The translations under genes were made by a program, and so were the position numbers. The notes under the pieces were generated by a model, which worked only from the letters and a program-made list of their open reading frames with translations, had not been told where the DNA came from and ran no database searches. This document shows positions 35,568 through 44,349 of a stretch of DNA of 64,000 nucleotides, piece after piece. Source of the DNA: Moheibacter lacus (GTDB taxonomy: Bacteria > Bacteroidota > Bacteroidia > Flavobacteriales > Weeksellaceae); NCBI RefSeq assembly GCF_014042165.1, contig NZ_JACDZE010000005.1:1-64000 (forward strand), given 5' to 3'. Numbering within the stretch: position 1 is the first letter of the stretch; each line of letters starts with the position of its first letter.

Positions 35568-36854
35568 ATGTCAGATAAAGCAAAATTTATTCATAACGGA
35601 AACGAATTGGAATTTGATGTACCACAAGGTACAATGGATGAAAAATATGTCGATTTTTCCAATTTCCGTTCTCAAACCGGGGGAATCATTACACTTGATC
35701 CCGGATACAAAAATACAGGTTCATGTAAAAGCGAAATCACTTATTTGGATGGTGAAGAAGGAGTCTTAATGTACAGAGGTTATCCTATCGAACAATTGGC
35801 TGAAAAATCCAATTTCACGGAAGTGATGTACCTTTTATTGAACGGAGAACTTCCACAAGCAGACCAATTGTCAAAATTTGAAAATGACATCAAGGACCAT
35901 GATATGGTTTCAGAAGATATTACCAAAATTTTGGCGGCATTTCCTAGTTCTGCCCATCCTATGGGTGTACTATCTACATTGACCAGCTCTCTTACGGCTT
36001 TTAACCCAAAAGCAGTAAACGTAAAATCGGAAGCCGATATGTACCGTGCAGCTGTTACTTTACTTGGGAAATTCCCTGTTTTGGCCTCTTGGACATTACG
36101 TAAAATGAAAGGATGGCCTTTGAATTATTCGGACAATAAGTTGGGGTATGTAGAAAATTTCTACCAATTGATGTTCAAACAACCCAATAAAGATTTGGAA
36201 ATGGATCCAATTGTGATTGATGCATTGGATAAATTATTGATTTTACATGCAGACCACGAGCAAAATTGTTCCACTTCAACCGTTCGATTGGTAGGATCAG
36301 CTCACACAGGATTATTCGCTTCTATTTCTTCAGGTGTTTCTGCGCTTTGGGGACCGCTTCACGGTGGCGCCAACCAAGCAGTAGTCGAAATGTTGGAATT
36401 GATCCAAGAAGATGGTGGGAATGTTCAGAAATGGGTAGACAAAGCAAAAGATAAAAACGATGATTTCCGTTTGATGGGCTTTGGACACAGAGTATACAAA
36501 AACTTTGACCCAAGAGCGAGAATCATCAAAAAAGCAGCTGACCAGATTTTGGATAAATTGGGTATTCAAGATGAAGCTTTGGAAATTGCTAAAAAATTGG
36601 AACAAGCAGCTTTGGAAGACGATTATTTCGTAAGCAGAAAATTGTATCCAAACGTAGATTTCTATTCCGGAATCATCTACAAAGCATTGGGTATCCCAAC
36701 TGAAATGTTTACCGTGATGTTTGCAGTAGGTCGTTTACCAGGTTGGATCGCACAATGGATTGAAATGCGTAAAAACAATGAACCAATCGGTCGTCCGCGT
36801 CAAATTTACACAGGACCGGCCAAAAGAGATTATCTTGATATTTCAGCACGATAG
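35568..36854 (+). CDS. gltA: Citrate synthase
   Basis: 428 residues from the ATG at 35568 (MSDKAKFIHNGNELEF). The frame opens 24 bp earlier without family similarity. Type II hexameric citrate synthase condensing oxaloacetate and acetyl-CoA. Visible: LMYRGYPIEQLAE, the HADHEQNCSTSTVRLVGSAH region with catalytic His, GPLHGGANQAVVEML, MGFGHRVYKNFDPRA, and the C-terminal GRLPGWIAQWIEM with RPRQIYTG. A hairpin terminator follows at 36875-36904. Confidence 0.96.
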   Translation: MSDKAKFIHNGNELEFDVPQGTMDEKYVDFSNFRSQTGGIITLDPGYKNTGSCKSEITYLDGEEGVLMYRGYPIEQLAEKSNFTEVMYLLLNGELPQADQLSKFENDIKDHDMVSEDITKILAAFPSSAHPMGVLSTLTSSLTAFNPKAVNVKSEADMYRAAVTLLGKFPVLASWTLRKMKGWPLNYSDNKLGYVENFYQLMFKQPNKDLEMDPIVIDALDKLLILHADHEQNCSTSTVRLVGSAHTGLFASISSGVSALWGPLHGGANQAVVEMLELIQEDGGNVQKWVDKAKDKNDDFRLMGFGHRVYKNFDPRARIIKKAADQILDKLGIQDEALEIAKKLEQAALEDDYFVSRKLYPNVDFYSGIIYKALGIPTEMFTVMFAVGRLPGWIAQWIEMRKNNEPIGRPRQIYTGPAKRDYLDISAR

Positions 36855-36874
36855 TTCATTTTAAAATAATGTAT

Positions 36875-36904
36875 AAGGCATTCCGAAAGGTTTGCCTTTT
36901 TTTG
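36875..36904 (+). terminator. Intrinsic terminator of gltA
   Basis: AAGGCA (36875-36880) and TGCCTT (36893-36898), followed by seven T residues, 21 bp past the stop. The stem is short, but the U-tract is good. Confidence 0.65.
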
Positions 36905-36940
36905 TTGCCCAAGTTTCCAATTCTGATGAAAAAATTTATG

Positions 36941-36948
36941 TAGATTTG
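36941..36948 (+). promoter_or_regulatory. Candidate -7 element before the nitronate monooxygenase gene
   Basis: TAGATTTG fits TAnnTTTG and ends 20 bp before the ATG, after the gltA terminator. The -33 region is not recognisable. Confidence 0.35.
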
Positions 36949-36968
36949 TTATTCAAGCATAGTAAATC

Positions 36969-37931
36969 ATGACCTTAGAAAAATTCAAATCATCACTAGA
37001 CTTACCCATCATCGCTTCACCGATGTTTATCGTTTCCGGAACCAAATTGGTCACCGAATGTTGCAAAAACGGAATCGTCGGAACTTTTCCTGCTTTAAAC
37101 GGTCGGACTTCAGCTGATTTTGAAAATATGCTGAATGAAATTCAGACCGAATTAAAAGAATTCGAAGAAACAACCGGTAAAAAACCAGCTCCGTTTGGGG
37201 TGAATTTAATTGTCAATAAAACCAATCCTCGCCTCCTACCCGATTTGGAAATCTGTATCAAACATCAAGTTCCACTGATTATCACTTCACTCGGAGCTGT
37301 AAAAGAAATCGTCGATGCTGTGCATGGTTATGGAGGATTGATATTTCATGATGTGGTAAAAAAACGGCATGCCGAAAAAGCAGCTGAAGCCGGTGTTGAT
37401 GGAATCATTTGTGTTTCCGCCGGAGCCGGTGGACATGCCGGAACAGCACATCCTTTTGCATTGATCAATGAAATCAAATCTTTTTTTAAGGGCGCGATCA
37501 TCATGGCGGGAAGTATCAATACAGGAAATGAGGTTTTGGCAGCAGAAATAGCCGGAGCTGATTTTGCTTATATGGGAACAAGATTTATCGCTACGAGAGA
37601 ATGTTTGGCTTCTGATGCTTATAAAGAAATGATTGTCAACTCCGGAATCGATGATGTCCTTTATACTGATGGTGTTTCTGGTGTGAATGCCAATTTTTTA
37701 AAGAAAAGCATCGAAAATGCGGGAATAGATCTTTCAGAAAAAAAAGAAGAGGATTTCTCCAAATTGAGCGGCGAACACGCCAAAGCTTGGAAAGACATTT
37801 GGTCGGCGGGCCATGGTGTTGCAGAAATTAAAGATGTTCCTTCTGTTTCAGAATTGGTTGATCGACTGAAATCGGAATATAAATTGGCAGTAAAAAAAGC
37901 ATCAGAAATTCAGGAACGAATCTCATTTTAA
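36969..37931 (+). CDS. Nitronate monooxygenase (2-nitropropane dioxygenase family)
   Basis: 320 residues, an FMN-binding TIM barrel. The N-terminal LPIIASPMFIVSG is the typical first strand. DGIICVSAGAGGHAG (residues ~137-151) is the phosphate-binding glycine loop with the conserved His, and IIMAGSINTGNEVLAAEIAGADFAYMGTRF completes the FMN site. The family oxidises propionate-3-nitronate and similar toxic nitronates; FabK-like enoyl reductases are an alternative within the superfamily. One base separates its stop from the TesB gene's start, so the two form an operon. Confidence 0.8.
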   Translation: MTLEKFKSSLDLPIIASPMFIVSGTKLVTECCKNGIVGTFPALNGRTSADFENMLNEIQTELKEFEETTGKKPAPFGVNLIVNKTNPRLLPDLEICIKHQVPLIITSLGAVKEIVDAVHGYGGLIFHDVVKKRHAEKAAEAGVDGIICVSAGAGGHAGTAHPFALINEIKSFFKGAIIMAGSINTGNEVLAAEIAGADFAYMGTRFIATRECLASDAYKEMIVNSGIDDVLYTDGVSGVNANFLKKSIENAGIDLSEKKEEDFSKLSGEHAKAWKDIWSAGHGVAEIKDVPSVSELVDRLKSEYKLAVKKASEIQERISF

Positions 37932-37932
37932 T

Positions 37933-38802
37933 ATGAAATCAACAAAGGACTTAATTGATCTAATCGAACTTCAATCTATTTCCGAAACTCAATTTGAAGG
38001 AAGAAGTGAAACCGTCGGAAGCCGAACAGTTTTTGGTGGTCAAGTTTTGGCTCAAGCCTTAAATGCAGCAAGAAGGACAGTTCCTCATGAAAGGGTTTGT
38101 CATTCATTGCATGGCTATTTTATTTTACCGGGAGATTTGGAAAAAACCATTAAGTTTAAAGTCCTAAAAGTTCGGGATGGTGGAAGTTTTACGACAAGAT
38201 ATGTGACGGCTGAGCAGGATGGAAATTCCATTTTTGTGTTGGCTTGTTCGTTTCAAAAGGAAGAGGAAGGCTATGAATTCCAGACCAAAATGCCGGAAGT
38301 TCAATCCCCTGAATCTTTGCTGAGTTGGGAGGAAATTTATGAACAAACAAAAGATTTCATGCCGGAGAATTTTACGCGATTTCTGGGTTTACCTCGTCCG
38401 GTCATTTTCAAACAAACCGTCATCAACAATCCCTTGGATCCGACAGATTTACCTCCTTTACAAAATGTTTGGTTCAAATTCAAAGAAGTTCCGGAAGATT
38501 TATCACTTCCTCATTTTCAGGAAATTTTGGCCTACGTTTCTGACTACAACATTTTAATTTCGGCGCTTCAACCACATGCTTCAAAAGCGCATTTCGGCAA
38601 TACGCAATTGGCGAGTTTGGATCATGCCATGTGGTTTCATCGAACGCCCGATGATTTTTCAGATTGGTTTCTCTATCATATCGAAGTCCCAAGTACTTCG
38701 AATGCAAGAGGTTTGACCAGTGGCAAAATTTTCAGTCGGGATGGGAAATTAATTGCAACAGTTTCACAGGAAGGTTTGATGCGAAAGATGAATCCGAAAT
38801 AA
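37933..38802 (+). CDS. tesB: Acyl-CoA thioesterase II (TesB-like)
   Basis: 289 residues forming a double hotdog. The N-terminal half has FGGQVLAQALNAARR. The C-terminal half has the Asp in ASLDHAMWFHR and the HIEVPSTSNARGLTSGKIFS signature with Thr and Gln nearby, together giving the TesB catalytic Asp/Thr/Gln set. Hydrolyses medium- and long-chain acyl-CoA. It starts one base after the stop of the nitronate monooxygenase. The two may act together on oxidised acyl chains, but this is inference. Confidence 0.9.
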   Translation: MKSTKDLIDLIELQSISETQFEGRSETVGSRTVFGGQVLAQALNAARRTVPHERVCHSLHGYFILPGDLEKTIKFKVLKVRDGGSFTTRYVTAEQDGNSIFVLACSFQKEEEGYEFQTKMPEVQSPESLLSWEEIYEQTKDFMPENFTRFLGLPRPVIFKQTVINNPLDPTDLPPLQNVWFKFKEVPEDLSLPHFQEILAYVSDYNILISALQPHASKAHFGNTQLASLDHAMWFHRTPDDFSDWFLYHIEVPSTSNARGLTSGKIFSRDGKLIATVSQEGLMRKMNPK

Positions 38803-38866
38803 GTTTTCCGCAACCTAAAAATTGAGTTTCCTAAATTTGATTAAATTTGGGTAAACTTAATCCTAA

Positions 38867-39994
38867 ATGCAAATTTCTTTTCTACAAATTTTGATGTTAC
38901 TGGGTGCATTTCAAGGTTTTATCTTTAGTGGTTTTGCATTTTTTTCCAATAAATTTAAAAGTCGAAGCAATTTGTTTTTAGGACTGTTGATCCTGACATT
39001 CTCCTATAACATCCTTCAGAATTTTTTAATTATTTCCGGAATATTAAATCAATTTAACTATTTCGAAACTTTTCATATTCCTTTATCTTCCGTATTTCTG
39101 GTTTTATTCTATTTATATGTGTTGTATTTTCTTCATCCCAATCTAAAAAACAGAAAATCGCATTTTCTATTATTTGTTCCTTTTTTGATTGCGCTGCTGG
39201 AATCAATTTTAGAAAAGATTGGATTTGCGACAAAACTGTTTGATCAAAGGGATATTATTTATTTTAATTATTTCAGAATAGGATTTGAAATTTTCAATGT
39301 CATTTTTTCACTCATCCTCATTCTGGCGAGTTTTCGATTGATTCAAAATTATGAGCGAAATAGAATAGTCAAATCAAACAAACATCCCAAAATGGTAGTT
39401 AGATGGTTAAAAACCATCAGCTTCATTTTATTGGTATTGTGTCTTTATTGGCCAATTCCATTGTATTTCGAAATCAACCATGATTTGGAAACCTCAGAAC
39501 TATACTTTTATCCATTATGGTTAGGTTTAGCTGTAACCATTTATACATTGGGACACATCGGATTGTATCAATATGGTGTCGTTCAGGAACAAAAAAGCAT
39601 CAGAAATTATTCCAACAACCAAACAATTGCGATACATGTTGAAGTTGAAAATTCAAAAAATGAAAATGTTGAAGCATTTGAAAATTACATAAAAATTGAG
39701 AAAAATTACCAAAATCCTGACCTTTCCTTAGAATTAGTTGCTGATGAATTGGGGATCAATAAAAGTTATCTTTCAAGAATTATCAACAACGAAATAGGAA
39801 AAAGTTTTACAGATTATGTCAACGAAATGCGGGTAGAAGAAGCCAAAATCTATCTGGCCAATCCTGATTTTAAAAATTATACATTGTTGGCAATCGGTCT
39901 GGAAGCTGGATTTAATTCTAAATCAGTTTTCAATGCGGCTTTTAAAAAATTTACGGGAATGACTCCTTCCGAATACCGGAATTCAATTAAATAA
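38867..39994 (+). CDS. AraC-family regulator with seven-helix membrane domain
   Basis: 375 residues. Six or seven N-terminal membrane helices (residues ~5-235) precede a ~100-residue C-terminal AraC domain with two helix-turn-helix units: LELVADELGINKSYLSRIIN and FKNYTLLAIGLEAGFNSKSV, ending FKKFTGMTPSEYRNS. It belongs to a Bacteroidota group of membrane-bound regulators that respond to an unknown extracellular or lipid signal. TAAATTTG boxes at 38832-38839 and 38842-38849 lie before the start. Confidence 0.85.
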   Translation: MQISFLQILMLLGAFQGFIFSGFAFFSNKFKSRSNLFLGLLILTFSYNILQNFLIISGILNQFNYFETFHIPLSSVFLVLFYLYVLYFLHPNLKNRKSHFLLFVPFLIALLESILEKIGFATKLFDQRDIIYFNYFRIGFEIFNVIFSLILILASFRLIQNYERNRIVKSNKHPKMVVRWLKTISFILLVLCLYWPIPLYFEINHDLETSELYFYPLWLGLAVTIYTLGHIGLYQYGVVQEQKSIRNYSNNQTIAIHVEVENSKNENVEAFENYIKIEKNYQNPDLSLELVADELGINKSYLSRIINNEIGKSFTDYVNEMRVEEAKIYLANPDFKNYTLLAIGLEAGFNSKSVFNAAFKKFTGMTPSEYRNSIK

Positions 39995-40019
39995 AAACGA
40001 GCCAATTGAGTTGGCTCGC
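39994..40019 (-). terminator. Terminator between convergent genes
   Basis: CGAGCCAA (39998-40005) and TTGGCTCG (40011-40018) form an 8-bp stem preceded by an A-run, giving a U-tract on the minus strand after the beta-propeller gene. It may also act on the AraC-type gene whose stop is just left. Confidence 0.7.
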
Positions 40020-40059
40020 CTAAGGTAGGTCAGTACAGAATATTTAAGCAGAGAGGATT

Positions 40060-41754
40060 CTATTTTTTGATCAATTTTTTATGTTCAATTGTTTTCCCAG
40101 ATTGAATTCTTGCGATGTAAACTCCTTTTGGTAAATCGCTTAAATTGATTTGAACTTCGTTCGCATTAAAGTTTTGCTTGAAATAAACCCTTCCATCCAT
40201 TCCTATAATTTCTACGGAATCAATGGTTTGGCTCATCGAAATATTTAGAAGATTTTGAACCGGATTTGGATATATAGAAACATAGGTCCATTCATTTTCT
40301 TCTATTCCTAATGAATCTTGACTCAATTTCTGAACGAAAACATCCCATTCCCCGACTGAAGTATGCATATCAGTTTCTGAACTCGGGTTAAAATCTAAAG
40401 TCCCTGCAAAATAACCTGTTGTATAAATATTATTTTCTCCATCTATATCGATACCCAAACTTGTCTCTCTTTCAGTGCCACCAAATGCTTGCGCCCAGAT
40501 AAATTCTCCGGCAGGATTTAATTTTTGAATAAAAATATCTCGATCACCGACAGCAGTATAACTTGCAGTTCCTGCTCCCGGATCAAAATCTGAAGTTCCG
40601 CTAAAAAAACCTGTCGTATAAACATTGCCTGAATTGTCAATGGCTACGGAATGTCCACCGTCGGCACAAAATTCACAATCTCCTCCAAAGCTTTTTGCCC
40701 ATTGGAAATTTCCTGAAGCATCCAATTTCAGGATAAAAACATCATTATTCCCATTTGAAGTGAGTGTAAAAACCTCATCACTAGGATCATAATCACCTGG
40801 AAAATCAAATGAACCTGTCGTATAGACATTTCCTGATGCATCCACTGTACTCACCGGTGGATGGTAGTTATAAGCACCTCCAAATGCTTTTGCCCAAATA
40901 AAATTTCCGGAATTGTCCATTTTTTGAACATAATTTCCATAACCAAATACACTAGTAAGTGATACCGTTCCTGCACCCGGATCAAAGTCAGCTTCACCTG
41001 TCATCATACCTGTAGTATATATATTTTCTTCCGAATCAAGATTGATCGACATCCCCCAGTTTGCTTCACCATAAAAAGATTTTGCCCAAACATAGTTACC
41101 CGAGCTGTCTAGCTTAAGAATAAAGGTATTTGCCGTAGTTTCCCCCGTCGTTGAAAGCAAAGCGATTCCAGTCCCAGGGTCAAAATCTACTGTATCATAA
41201 AATACTCCTGTTGTATAAACACTTCCAGAATTGTCTACCTTGATTCCATATCCTACATCCTGACCAGAGGCTCCAATTGATTTAGCCCATAGAAAATTTC
41301 CGTTAGTATCTAATTTTAAAATAAATATATCCCAACTCCCTTCTGAACTGAGGTTTGAAACTCCTACTCCAGGATCAAAATCTACAGTTTCTTGAAAAAA
41401 TCCTGTAACATAAACATTCCCAGATGGATCAATATCAATAGAATAAGAACTATCTGTTGAAGTTCCACCAAATGCTTTTCCCCAAAGGAAATTTCCATCG
41501 GCATCCAGTTTCTGAATAAAAACATCTCTCATGCCTAATGATGTTTGATTCTCCATACCAGAACCAGGATCCAAATCTATGGTTTCATAAAAAGCTCCAG
41601 TTGTATAAACATTTCCTGAAATATCCACTGCTATTGCATTTCCATTATCCGATATAGTTCCGCCAAAAGTGTGAGCCCATTCAAAATCTTGCGCATTTAA
41701 ATACATTCCTATGGACAAAATCCATAAAGAAATACTGAGTATTCGTTTTCTCAT
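40060..41754 (-). CDS. Secreted SBBP-repeat beta-propeller protein with T9SS type A sorting tail
   Basis: 564 residues with a signal peptide (ending YLNAQ). About eight repeats of ~55 residues follow, each with the pattern FxWAKxFGG... DSSGNVYTTGxFxxTxDFDPG, the SBBP repeat that builds a beta-propeller. The last ~75 residues (SIYPNPVQNLLNISMS... to KLIKK) are the type A C-terminal domain that directs export by the type IX system and cleavage or anchoring at the surface. That tail is nearly the same as the one on the peptidase at 41772-43208, 17 bp downstream of its start side. Function of the propeller unknown. Confidence 0.85.
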   Translation of the reverse strand: MRKRILSISLWILSIGMYLNAQDFEWAHTFGGTISDNGNAIAVDISGNVYTTGAFYETIDLDPGSGMENQTSLGMRDVFIQKLDADGNFLWGKAFGGTSTDSSYSIDIDPSGNVYVTGFFQETVDFDPGVGVSNLSSEGSWDIFILKLDTNGNFLWAKSIGASGQDVGYGIKVDNSGSVYTTGVFYDTVDFDPGTGIALLSTTGETTANTFILKLDSSGNYVWAKSFYGEANWGMSINLDSEENIYTTGMMTGEADFDPGAGTVSLTSVFGYGNYVQKMDNSGNFIWAKAFGGAYNYHPPVSTVDASGNVYTTGSFDFPGDYDPSDEVFTLTSNGNNDVFILKLDASGNFQWAKSFGGDCEFCADGGHSVAIDNSGNVYTTGFFSGTSDFDPGAGTASYTAVGDRDIFIQKLNPAGEFIWAQAFGGTERETSLGIDIDGENNIYTTGYFAGTLDFNPSSETDMHTSVGEWDVFVQKLSQDSLGIEENEWTYVSIYPNPVQNLLNISMSQTIDSVEIIGMDGRVYFKQNFNANEVQINLSDLPKGVYIARIQSGKTIEHKKLIKK

Positions 41755-41771
41755 TTTTAATTAGGTTTAGG

Positions 41772-43208
41772 TTATTCTTTGATAAACTTTTTATGTTCAA
41801 CCGTATTTCCTGATTTAATACGAAGGATATATACGCCTTTTGGTAAATTACTGATGTTGATCTGTGCTTGTTTGGAAGTAACGTTTTGTTGGCTGAAGAC
41901 TCTTCCGTCCATTCCTAAGACATTTACAGAATCAATTGGTTTATCAAATGCTACATTAATTGTATTTTTTGCAGGATTTGGATAAACGGAAAGAATTGAA
42001 TTCTCCCTATCATCAAGACCCAATTCGGTATTAATTCCAAAAATCGTTTCGTAGGAATTCCCGCCAAAAGTTGCCGTTATCGTATACACACCGTCTATCC
42101 AGGTATTATCCGTTGCAAATTCCCAAAATCCATACGATGTCGGATAAAAATCTCCCCAATCACACACCCAATCCCAACTGTACATGATGTCGCCATTTGG
42201 ATTTTTAAATTCGATATGTGTAGTATCTCCATGATTGATATCTCTGAAAAATAATTTCAAATAGAGCATATCACCCGGGATGAAATTGATTTTTTCATAA
42301 GTATTTTCAACGACCGGACAGTCTACATCCTGCGTTGCAACCGAATGCGTAGAAATCGTATTGATTCGTGGAACGGCATAAGCCTCTTGTACCTGCCACC
42401 AACTGTTATCATTCATGGAATTACAATCTCCGGTATAAGGATCGATGACATTGTTTTCGCTATCCCGCACTTCGAAATGCAAATGCGGAATGGTGCTGCT
42501 TCCTGAACTTCCGGCTACGCCTAAATATTCGCCAGCCACAACCGTTTCACCGATTTCCTTTTCATTCAGCGTATTTTTTTTGAAATGCATATAAATGGTT
42601 TGAGAACCGTCTGCATGTTCTATCACAAATCCATTCCAATTTGGATTCCCATTATTCAAACAGTTTTGATCGAAATGTCCATCTCTTTTGTTCACGATAA
42701 TTCCATCAGCTGCGGCGACCACTTCCATGACATTTTCATCCATTCTTTTCCATGGATAAGGCCAAAGAATATAATCCGTTCCCTGATGATTTCCCGTTGC
42801 CCAGTCATAGGTACGATCACCACAATTATAATCCAATAACTGGTTGTTAGGCGTTAAATTCTGGTCAACTTGATTTTGTAACGTATGGTAACCATATTCG
42901 TCAAGTCCGGATTTTGGTTGATAAGGATCTACAAACATCACAGTTCCACCGCCTAAATTTGAAAAAGCATCAGGGTTATTTTGTAAAATGATGGCTTTGT
43001 TCTGAGCGATTTCGACTTCCATCTGAAATCGAGCTTGATCGGTTAAACATTCTGAATTTTCAAATTCTACCGAAACAAATTTGGACGACTGAATCGAAAC
43101 ACCCGGAGTCGAAAAAATTACTTGATTTGAAATGTCATGGAAACGTTCTTGAACTTGCGCGCTCATAAAAATGGGAACGCACAAAAAATGGAGTACTAAT
43201 CTTTTCAT
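41772..43208 (-). CDS. Secreted M23-family peptidase with T9SS type A sorting tail
   Basis: 478 residues with a signal peptide (MKRLVLHFLCVPIFMSAQ). The catalytic domain lies at ~150-265: GNHQGTDYILWPYPW with the first zinc His/Asp, then GVAGSSGSSTIPHLHFEVRD with the HxH zinc motif. The Lysostaphin-type fold cuts peptidoglycan peptides or glycine-rich proteins. A beta-sandwich domain follows, then the type A tail (SVYPNPAKNTINVAF... to KKFIKE). It reaches the cell surface or medium by type IX secretion. The gene lies directly upstream of the beta-propeller gene on the same strand, probably in one transcript. Confidence 0.88.
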   Translation of the reverse strand: MKRLVLHFLCVPIFMSAQVQERFHDISNQVIFSTPGVSIQSSKFVSVEFENSECLTDQARFQMEVEIAQNKAIILQNNPDAFSNLGGGTVMFVDPYQPKSGLDEYGYHTLQNQVDQNLTPNNQLLDYNCGDRTYDWATGNHQGTDYILWPYPWKRMDENVMEVVAAADGIIVNKRDGHFDQNCLNNGNPNWNGFVIEHADGSQTIYMHFKKNTLNEKEIGETVVAGEYLGVAGSSGSSTIPHLHFEVRDSENNVIDPYTGDCNSMNDNSWWQVQEAYAVPRINTISTHSVATQDVDCPVVENTYEKINFIPGDMLYLKLFFRDINHGDTTHIEFKNPNGDIMYSWDWVCDWGDFYPTSYGFWEFATDNTWIDGVYTITATFGGNSYETIFGINTELGLDDRENSILSVYPNPAKNTINVAFDKPIDSVNVLGMDGRVFSQQNVTSKQAQINISNLPKGVYILRIKSGNTVEHKKFIKE

Positions 43209-43334
43209 GGTATAAATTTTAAAGTTGAAACAAATCTAATTATCCATGATTTTTTGAAGTACCAAATCTTGACAATGTCAAAAATCAGCACGAATAAAAT
43301 TCATAAAATGCTGATTTACAACAATGTGATTAAT

Positions 43335-43366
43335 AAAAAAACGACACAAATCAAGGTGTCGTTTTT
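43335..43366 (-). terminator. Intrinsic terminator of the lipoprotein pair
   Basis: AAACGACAC (43339-43347) pairs with GTGTCGTTT (43356-43364), with A and T runs on the outside. It follows the stop of the gene at 43416-43895 on the minus strand. Confidence 0.7.
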
Positions 43367-43415
43367 CATTATTCAGTTAAATGATTGAAATTCTAATTCA
43401 TTCTTTTAGAAAAAA

Positions 43416-43895
43416 TCACTCGATTTTCATCGAATTTTTTAAATAATAAGCTTCCAAAATTTCAGCCATCGGATAGTCAAACCAATCGGTTTGTTTTTTG
43501 ATTTTTTGATTTTGATCTAATTCTAAACAAATCACAAATCGAGTTCCTTCCACTTGTTTTCCGTTATAAGCATAAGGCATGGTCGTTCCGATAGCGATGA
43601 TGGTAGAATCATTGCTCAGGATTTCATCTACTGCGATGGTTGCTTCGCTACCATATTGAAAACCTGTATCATTCCAACCATAAAATTCTTCATAAAGAAA
43701 TTTAGGATCATCTGTTTCTGATTCAAATCCTACATTTTCATATTTGAATTGGTCAGCATAAAAAGACAGCATTTTATCCACTTCTTTTCTTTTTGAATAG
43801 GTTTCAAAAAAGCGTTCGCCTATCTGTTGGGTTTTGTTTTCTTTGGAACAAGAAACTATAAACAAAACTGTGATTATCAGCAAAATACGATTCAT
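43416..43895 (-). CDS. NTF2/SnoaL-like lipoprotein
   Basis: 159 residues. The lipoprotein signal MNRILLIITVLFIVSC has its Cys at 16. The mature part has the helix-then-curved-sheet order of a small NTF2-like fold (IGERFFETYSKRKEVDKMLS, FYADQFKYENVGF, TRFVICLELDQNQKI). Such folds bind small molecules or act as polyketide cyclases and stress proteins; the ligand is unknown. It begins immediately after the stop of the next lipoprotein gene, so the two are one transcript. Confidence 0.6.
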   Translation of the reverse strand: MNRILLIITVLFIVSCSKENKTQQIGERFFETYSKRKEVDKMLSFYADQFKYENVGFESETDDPKFLYEEFYGWNDTGFQYGSEATIAVDEILSNDSTIIAIGTTMPYAYNGKQVEGTRFVICLELDQNQKIKKQTDWFDYPMAEILEAYYLKNSMKIE

Positions 43896-44312
43896 TTAGT
43901 CGGGGATTCTTTTTAAATATTGTTCTGGTTCGATATAAGTCAAACTATCTTTTCCGGTCATCGCCACCCAGGTATCATTATCAGACCAACCATAAAATTT
44001 GATGGCAACTGTTCCACTTTTTGGTTCCAATTCTATGATGGTTCCATCATCAACTTTGGACCAATTTCCATGAGCTCTTTTTCCGTTTTCTGAAGTTTCA
44101 AATGTATCTCCGTTTAATTTCAGTTCTGTTTCTTTTCCATTTATTTTCCCCTTAAATGTTCCTTCATAACTGATTTCTTCAGAATTAACAAGGGAAGTTT
44201 CTTCCATGGATTCGATGGTTTCTTGACTCAATTCGCCATCGGCTAATTTTTCTTTTTCCCCACATGAAACCATTAAAATTCCGGCAATCAATGGGATTAA
44301 AATTCTATTCAT
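43896..44312 (-). CDS. NlpE-like lipoprotein
   Basis: 138 residues from the ATG at 44312. An alternative ATG at 44333 would add seven residues before the signal. Lipobox GILMVSC with Cys ~16. The mature domain contains YEGTFKGKINGKETELKLNG and GTIIELEPKSGTV, a beta-barrel arrangement similar to NlpE/META-like domains, but without the usual CxxC. A role in envelope or metal-stress sensing is a guess. Translational stop touches the start of the neighbouring lipoprotein. Confidence 0.55.
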   Translation of the reverse strand: MNRILIPLIAGILMVSCGEKEKLADGELSQETIESMEETSLVNSEEISYEGTFKGKINGKETELKLNGDTFETSENGKRAHGNWSKVDDGTIIELEPKSGTVAIKFYGWSDNDTWVAMTGKDSLTYIEPEQYLKRIPD

Positions 44313-44349
44313 AAAATTGTCTTTAACTTTCAACGATGTATTTAGTATG

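Noticed and set aside
40060-43208. Recent duplication of whole genes because both carry the same tail
   Set aside because: Only the type A sorting tail is alike, which is normal for type IX substrates; the rest of the two proteins is unrelated.
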